In this document: one piece after another, positions 8,849 to 17,211 of the stretch | How positions within the stretch are numbered: position 1 is the stretch's first letter | How the letters are laid out: each line of letters begins with the position of its first letter | Origin: LMUY01 sp965199095 | GTDB lineage: Bacteria > Pseudomonadota > Alphaproteobacteria > Acetobacterales > Acetobacteraceae | Reading direction: 5' to 3' | Length of the DNA stretch: 64,000 nt | Assembly: GCA_965199095.1 (NCBI GenBank) | Contig: CBDAQM010000009.1 | Coordinates: forward strand, 69,687-133,686 | Notes under the pieces: model-generated | Databases searched by the model: none | What the model was told of the DNA's origin: nothing | What the model saw: the letters and a program-made list of their open reading frames with translations, nothing else | Translations under genes and position numbers: made by a program

Positions 8849-10579
8849 CTACTCGCCGCCCTGTTGGTTGCGGCGACGGATCGCCGCCCCCAGGATGTCG
8901 CCCAAGGAGGCGCCGCTGTCGGACGTGCCGAACTCGGCCACCGCCTGCTTGTCCTCCTCGATCTCGCGCCCCTTGATGGTGAGCGAGAGCTTGCGGGCGG
9001 CGCGGTCGATCGCCGTGATCTTGGCGTCCACCTTCTCGCCTACGGCGAAGCGGTCCGGACGCTGGTCGCCCTTGTCGCGCGCCAGTTCCGCCCGGCGGAT
9101 GAAGCCGGTGAGCACCTCGTCCACCTTTACCTCGATGCCGTTGGCCTGGATCGCGGTCACGACGCAGGTCACGACCTCGCCCTTGTGCACGCGGCTGAGC
9201 GTGTCGGCGGCCGGATCGTCCTCAAGCTGCTTGATGCCGAGCGAGATACGCTCCTTCTCGACATCGACGTCAAGCACCTTGGCCTTGACGATCTGGCCCT
9301 TGTCGAACTTGGCCATCGCCAATTCGCCGGGCTCGTCCCAGGCGATGTCGGACATGTGGACCATGCCGTCGACGTCGGCGGACAGGCCGATGAACAGCCC
9401 GAACTCCGTGACGTTGCGGAGTTCGCCCTCGACCACGCTGCCCACCGGGTGCGTGTCCATGAACTCTTCCCACGGGTTGCGCTGCACCTGCTTCAGGCCG
9501 AGCGAGATGCGGCGCTTGGAGCTGTCCACGTCCAGCACCATCACGTCCACTTCCTGCGAGGTGGAGACGATCTTGCCGGGGTGCACGTTCTTCTTGGTCC
9601 AGCTCATCTCGGAGACGTGGACCAGACCCTCGACGCCCGGCTCCAGCTCCACGAAGGCGCCGTAATCGGTGATGTTGGTGACGCGGCCGGTGTATTTGGC
9701 GCCAGGCGGATACTTCGCCGCCACACCCTCCCACGGATCCGCCTCGAGCTGCTTCATGCCCAGGCTGATGCGCTGCGTGTCCGCGTTGAAGCGGATCACC
9801 TGCACGCGCACCTGCTGGCCGATCTGCAATGCCTCGGACGGGTGGTTGATGCGGCGCCAGGCCACGTCGGTCACGTGCAGCAGGCCGTCCACGCCGCCGA
9901 GGTCCACGAAGGCGCCGTAATCGGTGATGTTCTTCACCACGCCGTCCAGGATCATGCCTTCCTTGAGGCCCTGGATGAGTTCGGAGCGCTGCTCCGCCCG
10001 GGTCTCCTCCAGCACGGCGCGGCGGCTGACCACGATGTTGCCGCGGGCGCGGTCCATCTTGAGGATTTGGAACGGCTGCGGCGTGCCCATCAGTGGGCCG
10101 ACGTCGCGCACCGGGCGGATATCCACCTGGGAGCCGGGCAGGAACGCCACGGCGCCGCCGAGGTCGACGGTGAAGCCGCCCTTGACCCGGCCGTAGATGG
10201 TGCCGTTGACGCGCAACTGCGCCTCGAACGCCTTTTCCAGCGTGGTCCAGGCTTCCTCGCGCCGCGCCTTTTCACGCGACAGCACGATGGCGCCGTCGCG
10301 GTCCTCGTAGCGCTCGACGAACAGCTCGATCAGGTCGCCGGGCTTCACCTCGGGCGCGGCGCCCGGCGGGCCGAATTCCTTGAGTGCGACGCGGCCCTCG
10401 CTCTTGAGGCCGACATCCACGATGGCGAACTCGTCCGTCAGGCGCAGGACGCGGCCGGTGACGACGGACCCGTCAAAGCCGGTATCCCGGCCAAGGGTCT
10501 CGTCGAGCAGGGAGGCGAAGTCCTCGCCGCCCGGATTGTGGGAGGTGGAATAGTCGTAGGCGACGGCCTGAGATGCCAT
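8849..10579 (-). CDS. rpsA: 30S ribosomal protein S1
   Basis: S1 binds mRNA and helps initiation on structured or leaderless-like transcripts. The 576-residue length is typical. Several S1/OB repeats are visible by their signature strands: GAFVDLGGVDGLLHVTDVAW, GAFVELEPGVEGLVHVSEMSW, FGLFIGLSADVDGMVHMSDIAW-type segments, plus degenerate N-terminal repeats and a C-terminal one. The C-terminus ends in a basic, Gln/Gly-rich tail. The start ATG at 10579 is preceded by AGGAAG about a dozen bases upstream. sppA follows with a three-base gap. cmk, often upstream in other proteobacteria, is not adjacent here; instead a 295-bp intergenic region with a palindromic repeat separates it from secB. Confidence 0.97.
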   Translation of the reverse strand: MASQAVAYDYSTSHNPGGEDFASLLDETLGRDTGFDGSVVTGRVLRLTDEFAIVDVGLKSEGRVALKEFGPPGAAPEVKPGDLIELFVERYEDRDGAIVLSREKARREEAWTTLEKAFEAQLRVNGTIYGRVKGGFTVDLGGAVAFLPGSQVDIRPVRDVGPLMGTPQPFQILKMDRARGNIVVSRRAVLEETRAEQRSELIQGLKEGMILDGVVKNITDYGAFVDLGGVDGLLHVTDVAWRRINHPSEALQIGQQVRVQVIRFNADTQRISLGMKQLEADPWEGVAAKYPPGAKYTGRVTNITDYGAFVELEPGVEGLVHVSEMSWTKKNVHPGKIVSTSQEVDVMVLDVDSSKRRISLGLKQVQRNPWEEFMDTHPVGSVVEGELRNVTEFGLFIGLSADVDGMVHMSDIAWDEPGELAMAKFDKGQIVKAKVLDVDVEKERISLGIKQLEDDPAADTLSRVHKGEVVTCVVTAIQANGIEVKVDEVLTGFIRRAELARDKGDQRPDRFAVGEKVDAKITAIDRAARKLSLTIKGREIEEDKQAVAEFGTSDSGASLGDILGAAIRRRNQQGGE

Positions 10580-10743
10580 GTGGGTTGCGTTCTTCCTGAT
10601 AGGGGCGCCGCGGCGCCGATGTTTGCGCGCCCGCCAAGCGGGAACGGCTTGCCCATAGGTTATGGGCCGGGTTTACGGGTATCAGGGCCGCAGGAACACC
10701 AGTCGTGGCGACGAGTCAAGGAAAACCGCCAACCGCCAAAATG

Positions 10744-10857
10744 CCCTCTCCCTCTGGGTAGTGGGTTGGGTGAGGGCGCCAGCGCGGCGGAAAGTGGCTG
10801 TTTCCAACGGCGCCGCCGCCCTCATCCCGACCTTACTCCCGCCAGCGGGAGAAGGAG
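10744..10857. repeat. palindromic intergenic repeat, copy A
   Basis: Left arm CCCTCTCCCTCTGGGTAGTG.. (10744-10776) and right arm beginning CCCTCATCCCGACC (10819-10857, containing GCGGGAGAAGGAG) form an imperfect inverted repeat with a variable centre. It shares its arms with copies at 39980-40078 and 46174-46266. It lies between rpsA and secB and is the most degenerate of the three copies. Confidence 0.75.
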
Positions 10858-10874
10858 CACCCGGTCAACTGGCG

Positions 10875-11402
10875 TCAGGCAAGGATGGGCGCGGCGCCGT
10901 TTTGCTTGCGGGCCTGCCACAACGCCACGAAGTCGATTGGCTGCAGCAGCACGGGCGGGAAGCCGCCGTCGCGCGTCACGTCCGACAGGATGTTGCGCGC
11001 GAACGGGAATAGCAGGCGCGGGCATTCGATCAGCAGCACCGGTTCGACCGAATTGTCCGGGATGCCGCTCAGCGTGAAGATGCCGGCATAGGACAGTTCG
11101 CAGATGAACACCGCGCGGCCGGGCTCGCCATCCGTCTGGCCCTCAACCCGGGGGCCTTCCGTCGCCTCCGCCCGCACCACCAGCACGACCTCGAACACGC
11201 TTTGCCCGTCCTGGATGCGGCGGGCCTGCACGTCCAGGTTGATCTGCACGTTCGGCTGCGCCCGCAGGGTGGAGAAGATTTCCGGGGCGCCCGGCACCTC
11301 GAACGACAAATCCTTCACGAACTGGATGTTCACCACCAGCGGCGGCCCGGCCTGCGGGCCGGCATTCGCAAGACCTTGCGGCGCGGGAGTCGTTTCGGAC
11401 AT
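10875..11402 (-). CDS. secB: protein-export chaperone SecB
   Basis: Cytoplasmic chaperone that holds preproteins unfolded and delivers them to SecA. The 175-residue protein, taken from ATG at 11402, carries the SecB core: VNIQFVKDLSFEVPGAP, LDVQARRI, FICELSYAGIFTLSGIP, LLIECPRLLFPFARNI and a C-terminal FPPVLLQPIDFVALW stretch. The start is chosen because AGGAGAC lies seven bases upstream; the frame remains open further upstream, but that extension is antisense-like and lacks SecB similarity. It sits next to a histidine phosphatase and near the Tim44-like gene, a grouping common around secB in alphaproteobacteria. Confidence 0.96.
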   Translation of the reverse strand: MSETTPAPQGLANAGPQAGPPLVVNIQFVKDLSFEVPGAPEIFSTLRAQPNVQINLDVQARRIQDGQSVFEVVLVVRAEATEGPRVEGQTDGEPGRAVFICELSYAGIFTLSGIPDNSVEPVLLIECPRLLFPFARNILSDVTRDGGFPPVLLQPIDFVALWQARKQNGAAPILA

Positions 11403-11446
11403 CGATCTGTCTCCTGAACTGTTGCAGGGCCGGTAGCACGCTCGGC

Positions 11447-12001
11447 CTAATGCCGCCAGACGATCTCCGCCGGGGCAGCCACGGTGGGGTCGCAGCGCAG
11501 CCACTGGCCGTTGGCGACGCTTCGTCCTGTCATCGCCAGGATAAATCCCCAGTGGCTGACGACCAGGGTTTCGCGCCACGCCGGGTCCGCCGCCATCGCG
11601 GCCCGGAACCGGCCGGCGCGGCTGATCACCTGCGCCTCCGGTTCGGCTTCGCTGGGCCACCAGACCTCCTCGATGGCGGAAAAGTCGTGGCCCGGCCAGG
11701 CGTCCCGCAGATGCGCGATCCGGCTGCCGATGTCGCATTTGAAGGCGTACCGCTCCCGCACGGCGGTATCCACCAGGACGGGCAGGCCAAGGCGGCGGGC
11801 CAGCGGCTCGGCCGTCTGCAGCGCCCGTGTGTAGGGGGAGGCCACGATGCGGCGCACACCCTCCTGCGCCAGCGCCTCCGCCGCCTGCTCCGCCTGTTCG
11901 TGGCCGAGCGGGGTGAGGCGCGGGTCCTCGATCCCCGGGTCCTTCCGCGTGGCCGTGAAATGCAGGTTGAATTCGCTTTGGCCGTGGCGCAGCAGGATCA
12001 T
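11447..12001 (-). CDS. histidine phosphatase family protein
   Basis: Phosphoglycerate-mutase superfamily phosphatase of 184 residues. The catalytic RHG triad is at residues 5-7 (LLRHGQSEFN), with a typical LTPLGHEQA segment, SPYTRALQTAEPLA carrying the second Arg, and VVSHWGF supplying the second catalytic His near residue 150. The substrate cannot be told from sequence. It is transcribed in the same direction as secB with 44 bases between them and may be cotranscribed. A second, unrelated member of the superfamily lies at 18233-18832. Confidence 0.88.
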   Translation of the reverse strand: MILLRHGQSEFNLHFTATRKDPGIEDPRLTPLGHEQAEQAAEALAQEGVRRIVASPYTRALQTAEPLARRLGLPVLVDTAVRERYAFKCDIGSRIAHLRDAWPGHDFSAIEEVWWPSEAEPEAQVISRAGRFRAAMAADPAWRETLVVSHWGFILAMTGRSVANGQWLRCDPTVAAPAEIVWRH

Positions 12002-12114
12002 GCGGCTACGACCTAGCCCCGCCGGCCCCGCCGGGCAATCGGGCGCTTCCGGCCCGGCGGCGTTGTGGATGGGGGCCGATGTCCCTATCTCTGGCGCCGT
12101 AGGAGTGGTTTGGC

Positions 12115-12774
12115 ATGGGCGCAGGTGGTTTTCCGATCGATCTGGTGTTGCTGGGCATGATCGCGGCCTTTCTCGTGCTGCGGCTGCGCAGCATCCTGGG
12201 CCGCCGGGACGGGTTCGAGCCCAACCAAAGCCCGGCCCGGCCGGTCGGCCGCCCGGCCGGCCCCATCATCGACGGAACGGTTGAACCAGCCGCACCGGCC
12301 GGGTGGGCCGTGCCCGACGACGCCTCGGCCCAGGGGCAGGCCTTGACGCGCATGCGGCGGGTGGACCGCGCGTTCGACCCGCAGCACTTCCTTACCGGGG
12401 CTGAGGCTGCTTTCCGCCTGATCGTGACGAAATTTGCCGGTGGCGACCGCAACGCCCTGCGCCCGTTGCTGACGGACGAGACGTTCGCCACGTTCGAGGC
12501 GGCGATCACCGCGCGGGAGGCCGCTGGTGAGACGCAAACCAGCGAAATCCGCGCCATCCACTCCGCCACGATCGAAGCCGCCTCGCTGGAGGGCACGCGG
12601 GCGGAGATCACGGTGCGCTTCGTGTCCGACCAGATCAGCCAGACCCTGGACCGCGATGGCCGTCACGTCACCGGCGCCGATGCGGTGACCGAGTTGCGGG
12701 ACGAGTGGAGCTTCGTCCGCGACCTACAAAGTTCGAACCCTGCGTGGCTGTTGGCGCAGGCGCGCACCGCGTAG
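12115..12774 (+). CDS. Tim44-like domain membrane-associated protein
   Basis: The 219-residue protein has one N-terminal membrane segment (about residues 7-22, PIDLVLLGMIAAFLVL), a proline/glycine-rich linker, and a C-terminal Tim44/Tim45-type domain (about residues 75-219: FLTGAEAAFRLIVTKFAGGD, LLTDETFATFEAAI, VRFVSDQ, DEWSFVRDL). Alphaproteobacterial proteins of this kind (TimA) resemble the mitochondrial import motor subunit Tim44 and are found near secB; their bacterial role is not settled. AGGAG lies about nine bases before the ATG at 12115. It is convergent with the downstream methyltransferase. Confidence 0.85.
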   Translation: MGAGGFPIDLVLLGMIAAFLVLRLRSILGRRDGFEPNQSPARPVGRPAGPIIDGTVEPAAPAGWAVPDDASAQGQALTRMRRVDRAFDPQHFLTGAEAAFRLIVTKFAGGDRNALRPLLTDETFATFEAAITAREAAGETQTSEIRAIHSATIEAASLEGTRAEITVRFVSDQISQTLDRDGRHVTGADAVTELRDEWSFVRDLQSSNPAWLLAQARTA

Positions 12775-12801
12775 GCAGTCGTCCGCAAGGAAATCCGGCC
12801 G

Positions 12802-13665
12802 CTACAACGGCAGCCGTTCCTCTTCACGCGGGGTGCTCTCCGTCCCGATCCGGGCAGCAGCCGCCGTGGCGTAGGCCGGGTCGATCTCGAACCCGATGCC
12901 CGGCAGGCCCAGCCGTTCCGCCGCGACGAGCGTGGTCCCAGCGCCCAGGAATGGGTCTAAGACGAGGGCGTCGGCTTTCCCATGCATCTGGATGCAGCGG
13001 GTCGCGAGCTCCACCGGGAAGCCGGCGGGGTGATGGAATTTCTGCGCCTTCGATCGGACGGTCTTGTAGGGGATGAACCAGACATTGCCGCCACAGCGCA
13101 CGTCCCGCGCATGGCCCCAGCGGGATATGTTGGACTTGTCCTTGAACGGCACGCCGATAGCCAGGCGGTCGATTTCCGTCTCGCCTGTCTTGGTGAAGTG
13201 GAAGATCGACTCGAAGTTGTTGTTCAAGAACCGCTTGCTGGAGATCGGCTTGAAATGCCCGACGGTGTCCAGCCCGATGCTGACGGATTTCACCCAGATG
13301 ATGTTGTTCTGCAACGTGAAATGCCCCTTGAAGGCGGAGGCCACGTCAAGCGCCAGCCAGGGGTCGACATTGGTGCTGCCGATGTTGAGGAAGAACGAGC
13401 CGTCGTCGCACAGGACGCGACTGATCTCCCGCCCCAGCTCGGTCATCCACGCCAGATAGGCGGGTTTCGGCATCCGGTCGTGATGCGAGTTGTAGGCGAT
13501 GCCGATGTTGTACGGGGGCGAGGTGACGCAGACATCCACGCTGCCCGCCGCCATCTGGCCGAGCCCGGCCAGGCAGTCGCCCAGGACCACCGTCTGGCGT
13601 CCGACCTGGCGCGTGACTGGCTGAGGCGGCTTGTGCTGTTCGGCCCGCGCGCTTCGAAGCTGCAA
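12802..13665 (-). CDS. site-specific DNA methyltransferase (beta class, orphan)
   Basis: The catalytic motif TSPPYN is at residues 48-53 and the SAM-binding motif DPFLGAGTT at 237-245, the order that defines beta-class amino-methyltransferases (N6-adenine or N4-cytosine). The target-recognition region lies between them. At 287 residues it is full length. No restriction endonuclease gene is visible on either side, so it is either an orphan regulator-type enzyme or has a distant partner. The furthest in-frame start is TTG at 13665, so the exact N-terminus is uncertain. The central part (SSKRFLNNNFESIFHF) is more AT-rich than its surroundings, which may hint at transfer. Confidence 0.88.
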   Translation of the reverse strand: MQLRSARAEQHKPPQPVTRQVGRQTVVLGDCLAGLGQMAAGSVDVCVTSPPYNIGIAYNSHHDRMPKPAYLAWMTELGREISRVLCDDGSFFLNIGSTNVDPWLALDVASAFKGHFTLQNNIIWVKSVSIGLDTVGHFKPISSKRFLNNNFESIFHFTKTGETEIDRLAIGVPFKDKSNISRWGHARDVRCGGNVWFIPYKTVRSKAQKFHHPAGFPVELATRCIQMHGKADALVLDPFLGAGTTLVAAERLGLPGIGFEIDPAYATAAAARIGTESTPREEERLPL

Positions 13666-13784
13666 CAGTCAAACCTCCACGCGGGCGTACGAGTCGCGAT
13701 GAACCTTAGAGTAGCCGGGTTCCGTGTTTAAGGGGCCGCCAGAAGATGTTGGCGGCTGCCGTCGCCCCGGCGTAACCTGCCAGC

Positions 13785-14576
13785 ATGCTGCAAACCCGCC
13801 CACGCGTCGCCCTCTTCGTCACCTGCCTGGTGGATCTGCACCGGCCCAGCGTCGGGTTCGCCGCAATCCGGCTGCTGGAGGCGGCCGGGTGCCAGGTGGA
13901 GGTGCCGCGGGCGCAAACCTGCTGCGGCCAGCCCGCCTACAACACCGGGGACCGCGCCACCGCGCGCGACCTGGCCGTCGGCATCCTGGACGCGTTCGGT
14001 GGCTATGACTACGTGGTCGTGCCCTCCGGCTCCTGCGGTGGCATGATCGCGCACCATGTCCCCGGACTGTTCGCCGACGACCCGAACCTGCTCGCCAAGG
14101 CGGAGGCGCTGGCCGGGCGGACGCATGAGCTGGTGGAGTTCCTGGTCGACGTGATGGGCATGGACGCCGTGTCCGCCCGGTGCGACGCCGTGGCGACCTA
14201 TCACGATTCCTGTTCCGGCCTGCGCGAGATGGGGGTCAAGACCCAGCCGCGGCAGCTTCTGGCAGGCGTCCAGGGCCTCACGGTCACGGAGATGGCGGAT
14301 CCGGAGGTCTGTTGCGGCTTCGGCGGCACGTTCTGCGTGAAATACCCGGACATCTCGACCCGCATGGTGTCGGACAAGACGCGGGACATCGCCGCGACCG
14401 GCGCGGACCTGCTGTTGGCCGGGGACATGGGCTGCCTGCTCAACATGGCCGGGCGATTGTCGCGCGAGGGCAGCCCGGTCCAGGTGCGCCACGTGGCGGA
14501 GGTGCTGGCCGGCATGACGGACGAGGTGGCGCCGATCGGCGCGCCACGCCGGACGAACCGTCCGTCGCCACGATGA
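13785..14576 (+). CDS. lutA: LutA-like (Fe-S)-binding cysteine-rich protein
   Basis: This matches the cysteine-rich (CCG-domain) subunit of lactate-utilisation and related heterodisulfide-reductase-like complexes. Two CCG modules are visible in 263 residues: the first with Cys46-Cys47 (TCCGQPAYN) and Cys84 (SGSCGGM), the second with Cys143 (HDSCSGLREMG) and Cys176-Cys177 (CCGFGGTFC). The usual partners lutB and lutC are not adjacent; the downstream gene is a GNAT-Nudix fusion. It may therefore work with subunits encoded elsewhere. The start at 13785 fits family N-termini (RVALFVTCLVD) although the ribosome binding site is weak. Confidence 0.88.
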   Translation: MLQTRPRVALFVTCLVDLHRPSVGFAAIRLLEAAGCQVEVPRAQTCCGQPAYNTGDRATARDLAVGILDAFGGYDYVVVPSGSCGGMIAHHVPGLFADDPNLLAKAEALAGRTHELVEFLVDVMGMDAVSARCDAVATYHDSCSGLREMGVKTQPRQLLAGVQGLTVTEMADPEVCCGFGGTFCVKYPDISTRMVSDKTRDIAATGADLLLAGDMGCLLNMAGRLSREGSPVQVRHVAEVLAGMTDEVAPIGAPRRTNRPSPR

Positions 14577-14642
14577 GGCCGGGGGGCGCCCGGGCCGATC
14601 GCCCTTGCCCTGCCCCACCCGCTTACGCCATTTTGCTGCCAG

Positions 14643-15677
14643 ATGCCCTCCGCCCGTCGCCGCGTTCCCGCTTCCCCGCCCTCGGCGCCCGACACGCCGA
14701 CGACGCTCACGACCGAGCGCCTTCTGCTGCGGCCGCCAGCGCCCGGCGATGCCGAGCAACTGCATCGCCTGGTCAACGACTGGGCCGTAGTGCGCATGCT
14801 GTCGCGCCTGCCATTCCCGTATCCGCGGACCCTCACGGATGAGTGGATCGCCTCCACGGCGGAGCAGCGCGCCAGCGGCAGCGCCTACCACCTGGTCATC
14901 GCCGGGCAGGAAGACGGCAAGGAACTGGTGATCGGCTGCGTCGGGCTGCGTCTGGACAAGACGCCCGATGTCGGCCATCTCGGCTACTGGGTCGGCCGGC
15001 ATTATTGGGGACACGGCGTCGCGACCGAGGCCGTGGGCCGGGTCGCCCGCTGGGCGCTGGCCAACCTGCCGATCGAACGCATTGAGGCGCATGTCGCCGA
15101 GGACAACCCCGCCTCCTCAGCCGTGCTGCGCCGGGTTGGCCTGCGCGAGGTCGGGCATGGGCGGGAGGCGTTCCTCGCCCGCGGCGGGGAGCACCCGGTC
15201 ATCCGGTTTGCCGCGACGCGGGAGGACCTGTTCGGCGCCGTGGAGACGCCGGCGGCGACGCATGCCCCTGAGCTGGGCAAGCCGCTGCTGCTGGTGGCCG
15301 CCTGCGCGCTGATCGACGTGGACAACCGCATCCTCTTGGCGCGGCGGCCGGAGGGCAAAAAGATGGCGGGGCTGTGGGAATTCCCCGGCGGCAAGCTGCA
15401 TCCCGGCGAGACGCCCGAACAGGCGCTGATCCGCGAGTTGAAGGAGGAGCTGGGCATCGACGTCGCGGAAGCCTGCCTAGCGCCGTTCGCCTTCGCCTCC
15501 CACGACTATGAGCGGTTCCACCTGCTGATGCCGCTGTTCCTGTGCCGGCGCTGGCAGGGCAAACCCGCGGGGCTGGAAGGCCAGGCGCTGGCCTGGGTGC
15601 GGCCGAACAAGCTCACGGAGTATGACATGCCGCCCGCCGACAAGCCGCTCGTCCCGCTGTTGAGGGACTTCCTGTGA
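14643..15677 (+). CDS. bifunctional GNAT acetyltransferase / Nudix (MutT) hydrolase
   Basis: One 344-residue ORF contains two domains. Residues about 22-190 are a RimJ/RimL-type GNAT acetyltransferase (TERLLLRPPAPGDAEQL, YWVGRHYWGHGVATEA as the acetyl-CoA loop, NPASSAVLRRVGL). Residues about 212-344 are a Nudix hydrolase with a complete box at 250-272 (GKLHPGETPEQALIRELKEE) and a MutT-like WEFPGGKL entry and AWVRPNKL tail, suggesting an 8-oxo-(d)GTP pyrophosphatase. The frame is continuous, so it is a genuine fusion and not two overlapping genes. The stop overlaps the start of the next gene (GTGA), indicating cotranscription. Confidence 0.92.
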   Translation: MPSARRRVPASPPSAPDTPTTLTTERLLLRPPAPGDAEQLHRLVNDWAVVRMLSRLPFPYPRTLTDEWIASTAEQRASGSAYHLVIAGQEDGKELVIGCVGLRLDKTPDVGHLGYWVGRHYWGHGVATEAVGRVARWALANLPIERIEAHVAEDNPASSAVLRRVGLREVGHGREAFLARGGEHPVIRFAATREDLFGAVETPAATHAPELGKPLLLVAACALIDVDNRILLARRPEGKKMAGLWEFPGGKLHPGETPEQALIRELKEELGIDVAEACLAPFAFASHDYERFHLLMPLFLCRRWQGKPAGLEGQALAWVRPNKLTEYDMPPADKPLVPLLRDFL

Positions 15678-16429
15678 CCAATCCCACCGCCTGCCTGCTC
15701 GTCATCGGCAACGAGGTGCTGTCCGGCCGCACCCAGGACGCCAACATCAAGTTCCTCGCCACCCGGCTGGGCGAGATCGGCATCCCGCTGCGTGAGGTCC
15801 GCGTCATCCCGGACGTGCCGGACACCATCATCGGCACGGTGAACGAGGTGCGGGCGCGATTCGACCACGTGTTCACCACGGGCGGCATCGGCCCGACCCA
15901 TGACGACATCACCAGCGAATGCGTCGCCGCCGCGTTCGGCGTCCCGTGGGAGCCGCATCCCGCGGCATGGGCACGGATGGAGCCGCACTACAAGCCCGGC
16001 GAGTTCAACGCCGCCCGGCAGCGCATGGCCACGATGCCGCGCGGCGCCACGCTGATCGACAACGCCATCTCGATCGCGCCGGGCTTCACCATCGGCAACG
16101 TCCACGTAATGGCCGGCGTGCCGCGCATCATGCAGTCCATGTTCGACTCGCTGGCGCCGTCGCTGGCTGGCGGCCCACCCGTCCTGTCCCGCGCGGTGTA
16201 CGCGATCGGGCTGTTGGAGGGGCGCGTGGCCGACGGCCTGCGGGCGATCCAGGCGGCGCATCCGGCGCTGGACCTCGGCTCCTACCCGTTCTACCGCGCC
16301 ACCGGGAACGGCGTGGCGCTCGTGGCCAAGGGTACCGATGCGGCGGAGGCCGAAGCAGCCATCGCCGAAGTCACGGCGTTGATCGCCGCCATGGGGCTGA
16401 CGCCGGTTCCCGGCGAACCCCCTGCCTGA
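15674..16429 (+). CDS. CinA-like molybdopterin-binding domain protein
   Basis: The 251-residue protein has the MoaB/Mog fold signature FTTGGIGPTHDDIT at 67-80 and the N-terminal LVIGNEVLSGRTQDAN typical of competence/damage-inducible protein A N-domains. The C-terminal nicotinamide-nucleotide amidase domain of full CinA is absent. In the short alphaproteobacterial proteins of this group the biochemical role is unclear; a nucleotide- or pyrophosphate-processing activity would fit next to a Nudix domain. The start is GTG at 15674, overlapping the stop of the GNAT-Nudix gene by four bases. Confidence 0.87.
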   Translation: MTNPTACLLVIGNEVLSGRTQDANIKFLATRLGEIGIPLREVRVIPDVPDTIIGTVNEVRARFDHVFTTGGIGPTHDDITSECVAAAFGVPWEPHPAAWARMEPHYKPGEFNAARQRMATMPRGATLIDNAISIAPGFTIGNVHVMAGVPRIMQSMFDSLAPSLAGGPPVLSRAVYAIGLLEGRVADGLRAIQAAHPALDLGSYPFYRATGNGVALVAKGTDAAEAEAAIAEVTALIAAMGLTPVPGEPPA

Positions 16430-16545
16430 TGGCGTCCGCAGCCGCGCGGGGGATAGGGCGGACCTTAGCGGAGCCTTTCATCTAGAGCTCATCGGTTCAG
16501 GCTTACAGCAGTGCCTCTCCCTGCAGCCTCGCAGGGCTCACAGTG

Positions 16546-17031
16546 TCAAATGTTAGCCTGCTCCTCGAGCGGAACGTCGTCGCCGGGTCGATAATAAAGC
16601 TCGGCGCACGCGTCAGCCAAGACGCCGCCCGTTACCGTCAGGTCGTCGCGGAAGGCATCCTTGACGAAATCCATCGTCTGGAAGTGCCGATCCTCGAAAT
16701 ACATCTGGTGGACCTGGCGCCGCTCTGCACCATACACGATGCGGCCCACCTTGGCCCAAATGGACGCCATGGTGCACATGCCGCAGGGCTGAAGCGTCGA
16801 GTACAGCGTCGCACGCTGCAGGTCAGGCGCATCCAGCGCATGCGCGGCCCGCTGGATCGCGACCATCTCGGCATGGGCCGTCGGGTCGACGCGGAGCCCG
16901 ACTTCATTATGGGCTTCGGCCAAAATCCTGCCGTCAAGCACGATCACGCACGCGATGGGTGATGCGCCGGGCTTTTGGGCCGCCTCACAGGCGATATCGA
17001 CCTCGCGCCGCATGTAACCCTCGTCATTCAC
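16546..17031 (-). CDS. nucleoside/cytidine-type deaminase
   Basis: Zinc-dependent deaminase of the CMP/dCMP family, 161 residues. Zinc ligands and proton shuttle are visible as His53-Ala-Glu55 (DPTAHAEMVAI) and Cys83/Cys86 (LQPCGMCTMA). The GRIVYGAERRQV segment and length resemble guanine deaminase or tRNA-adenosine-deaminase-like proteins; the preferred base cannot be assigned by eye. It is convergent with the CinA-like gene. A small GC-rich hairpin (CCCTGC..GCAGGG, 16519-16536) lies between the two stops. Confidence 0.88.
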   Translation of the reverse strand: MNDEGYMRREVDIACEAAQKPGASPIACVIVLDGRILAEAHNEVGLRVDPTAHAEMVAIQRAAHALDAPDLQRATLYSTLQPCGMCTMASIWAKVGRIVYGAERRQVHQMYFEDRHFQTMDFVKDAFRDDLTVTGGVLADACAELYYRPGDDVPLEEQANI

Positions 17032-17211
17032 GGCGCAACCTCAATAACAAAAGACGTTCGCCCCACGCCGGTCTGGGTGCATTCATTGTGCCGGCTGGTT
17101 CTTCAAGGCTACAATCATGTGGTCGGCCGGTGCTTCTGCAACCTCCGTCACATCGTCTCGTTCAGCGGCGCACGCCATGTCGTTGCGGAAAAGGAATCGG
17201 GTGAGTGGTCT

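Noticed and set aside
8297..11077. Plus-strand frame of 926 codons
   Set aside because: Antisense to rpsA and secB, which match their families over full length; the plus translation is His/Ala/Asp/Arg-rich without motifs.
16975..17211. N-terminal extension of the glycosidase-like gene
   Set aside because: Overlaps the start of the deaminase gene on the other strand and has no glycosidase features; ATG 17212 gives the family-like N-terminus.
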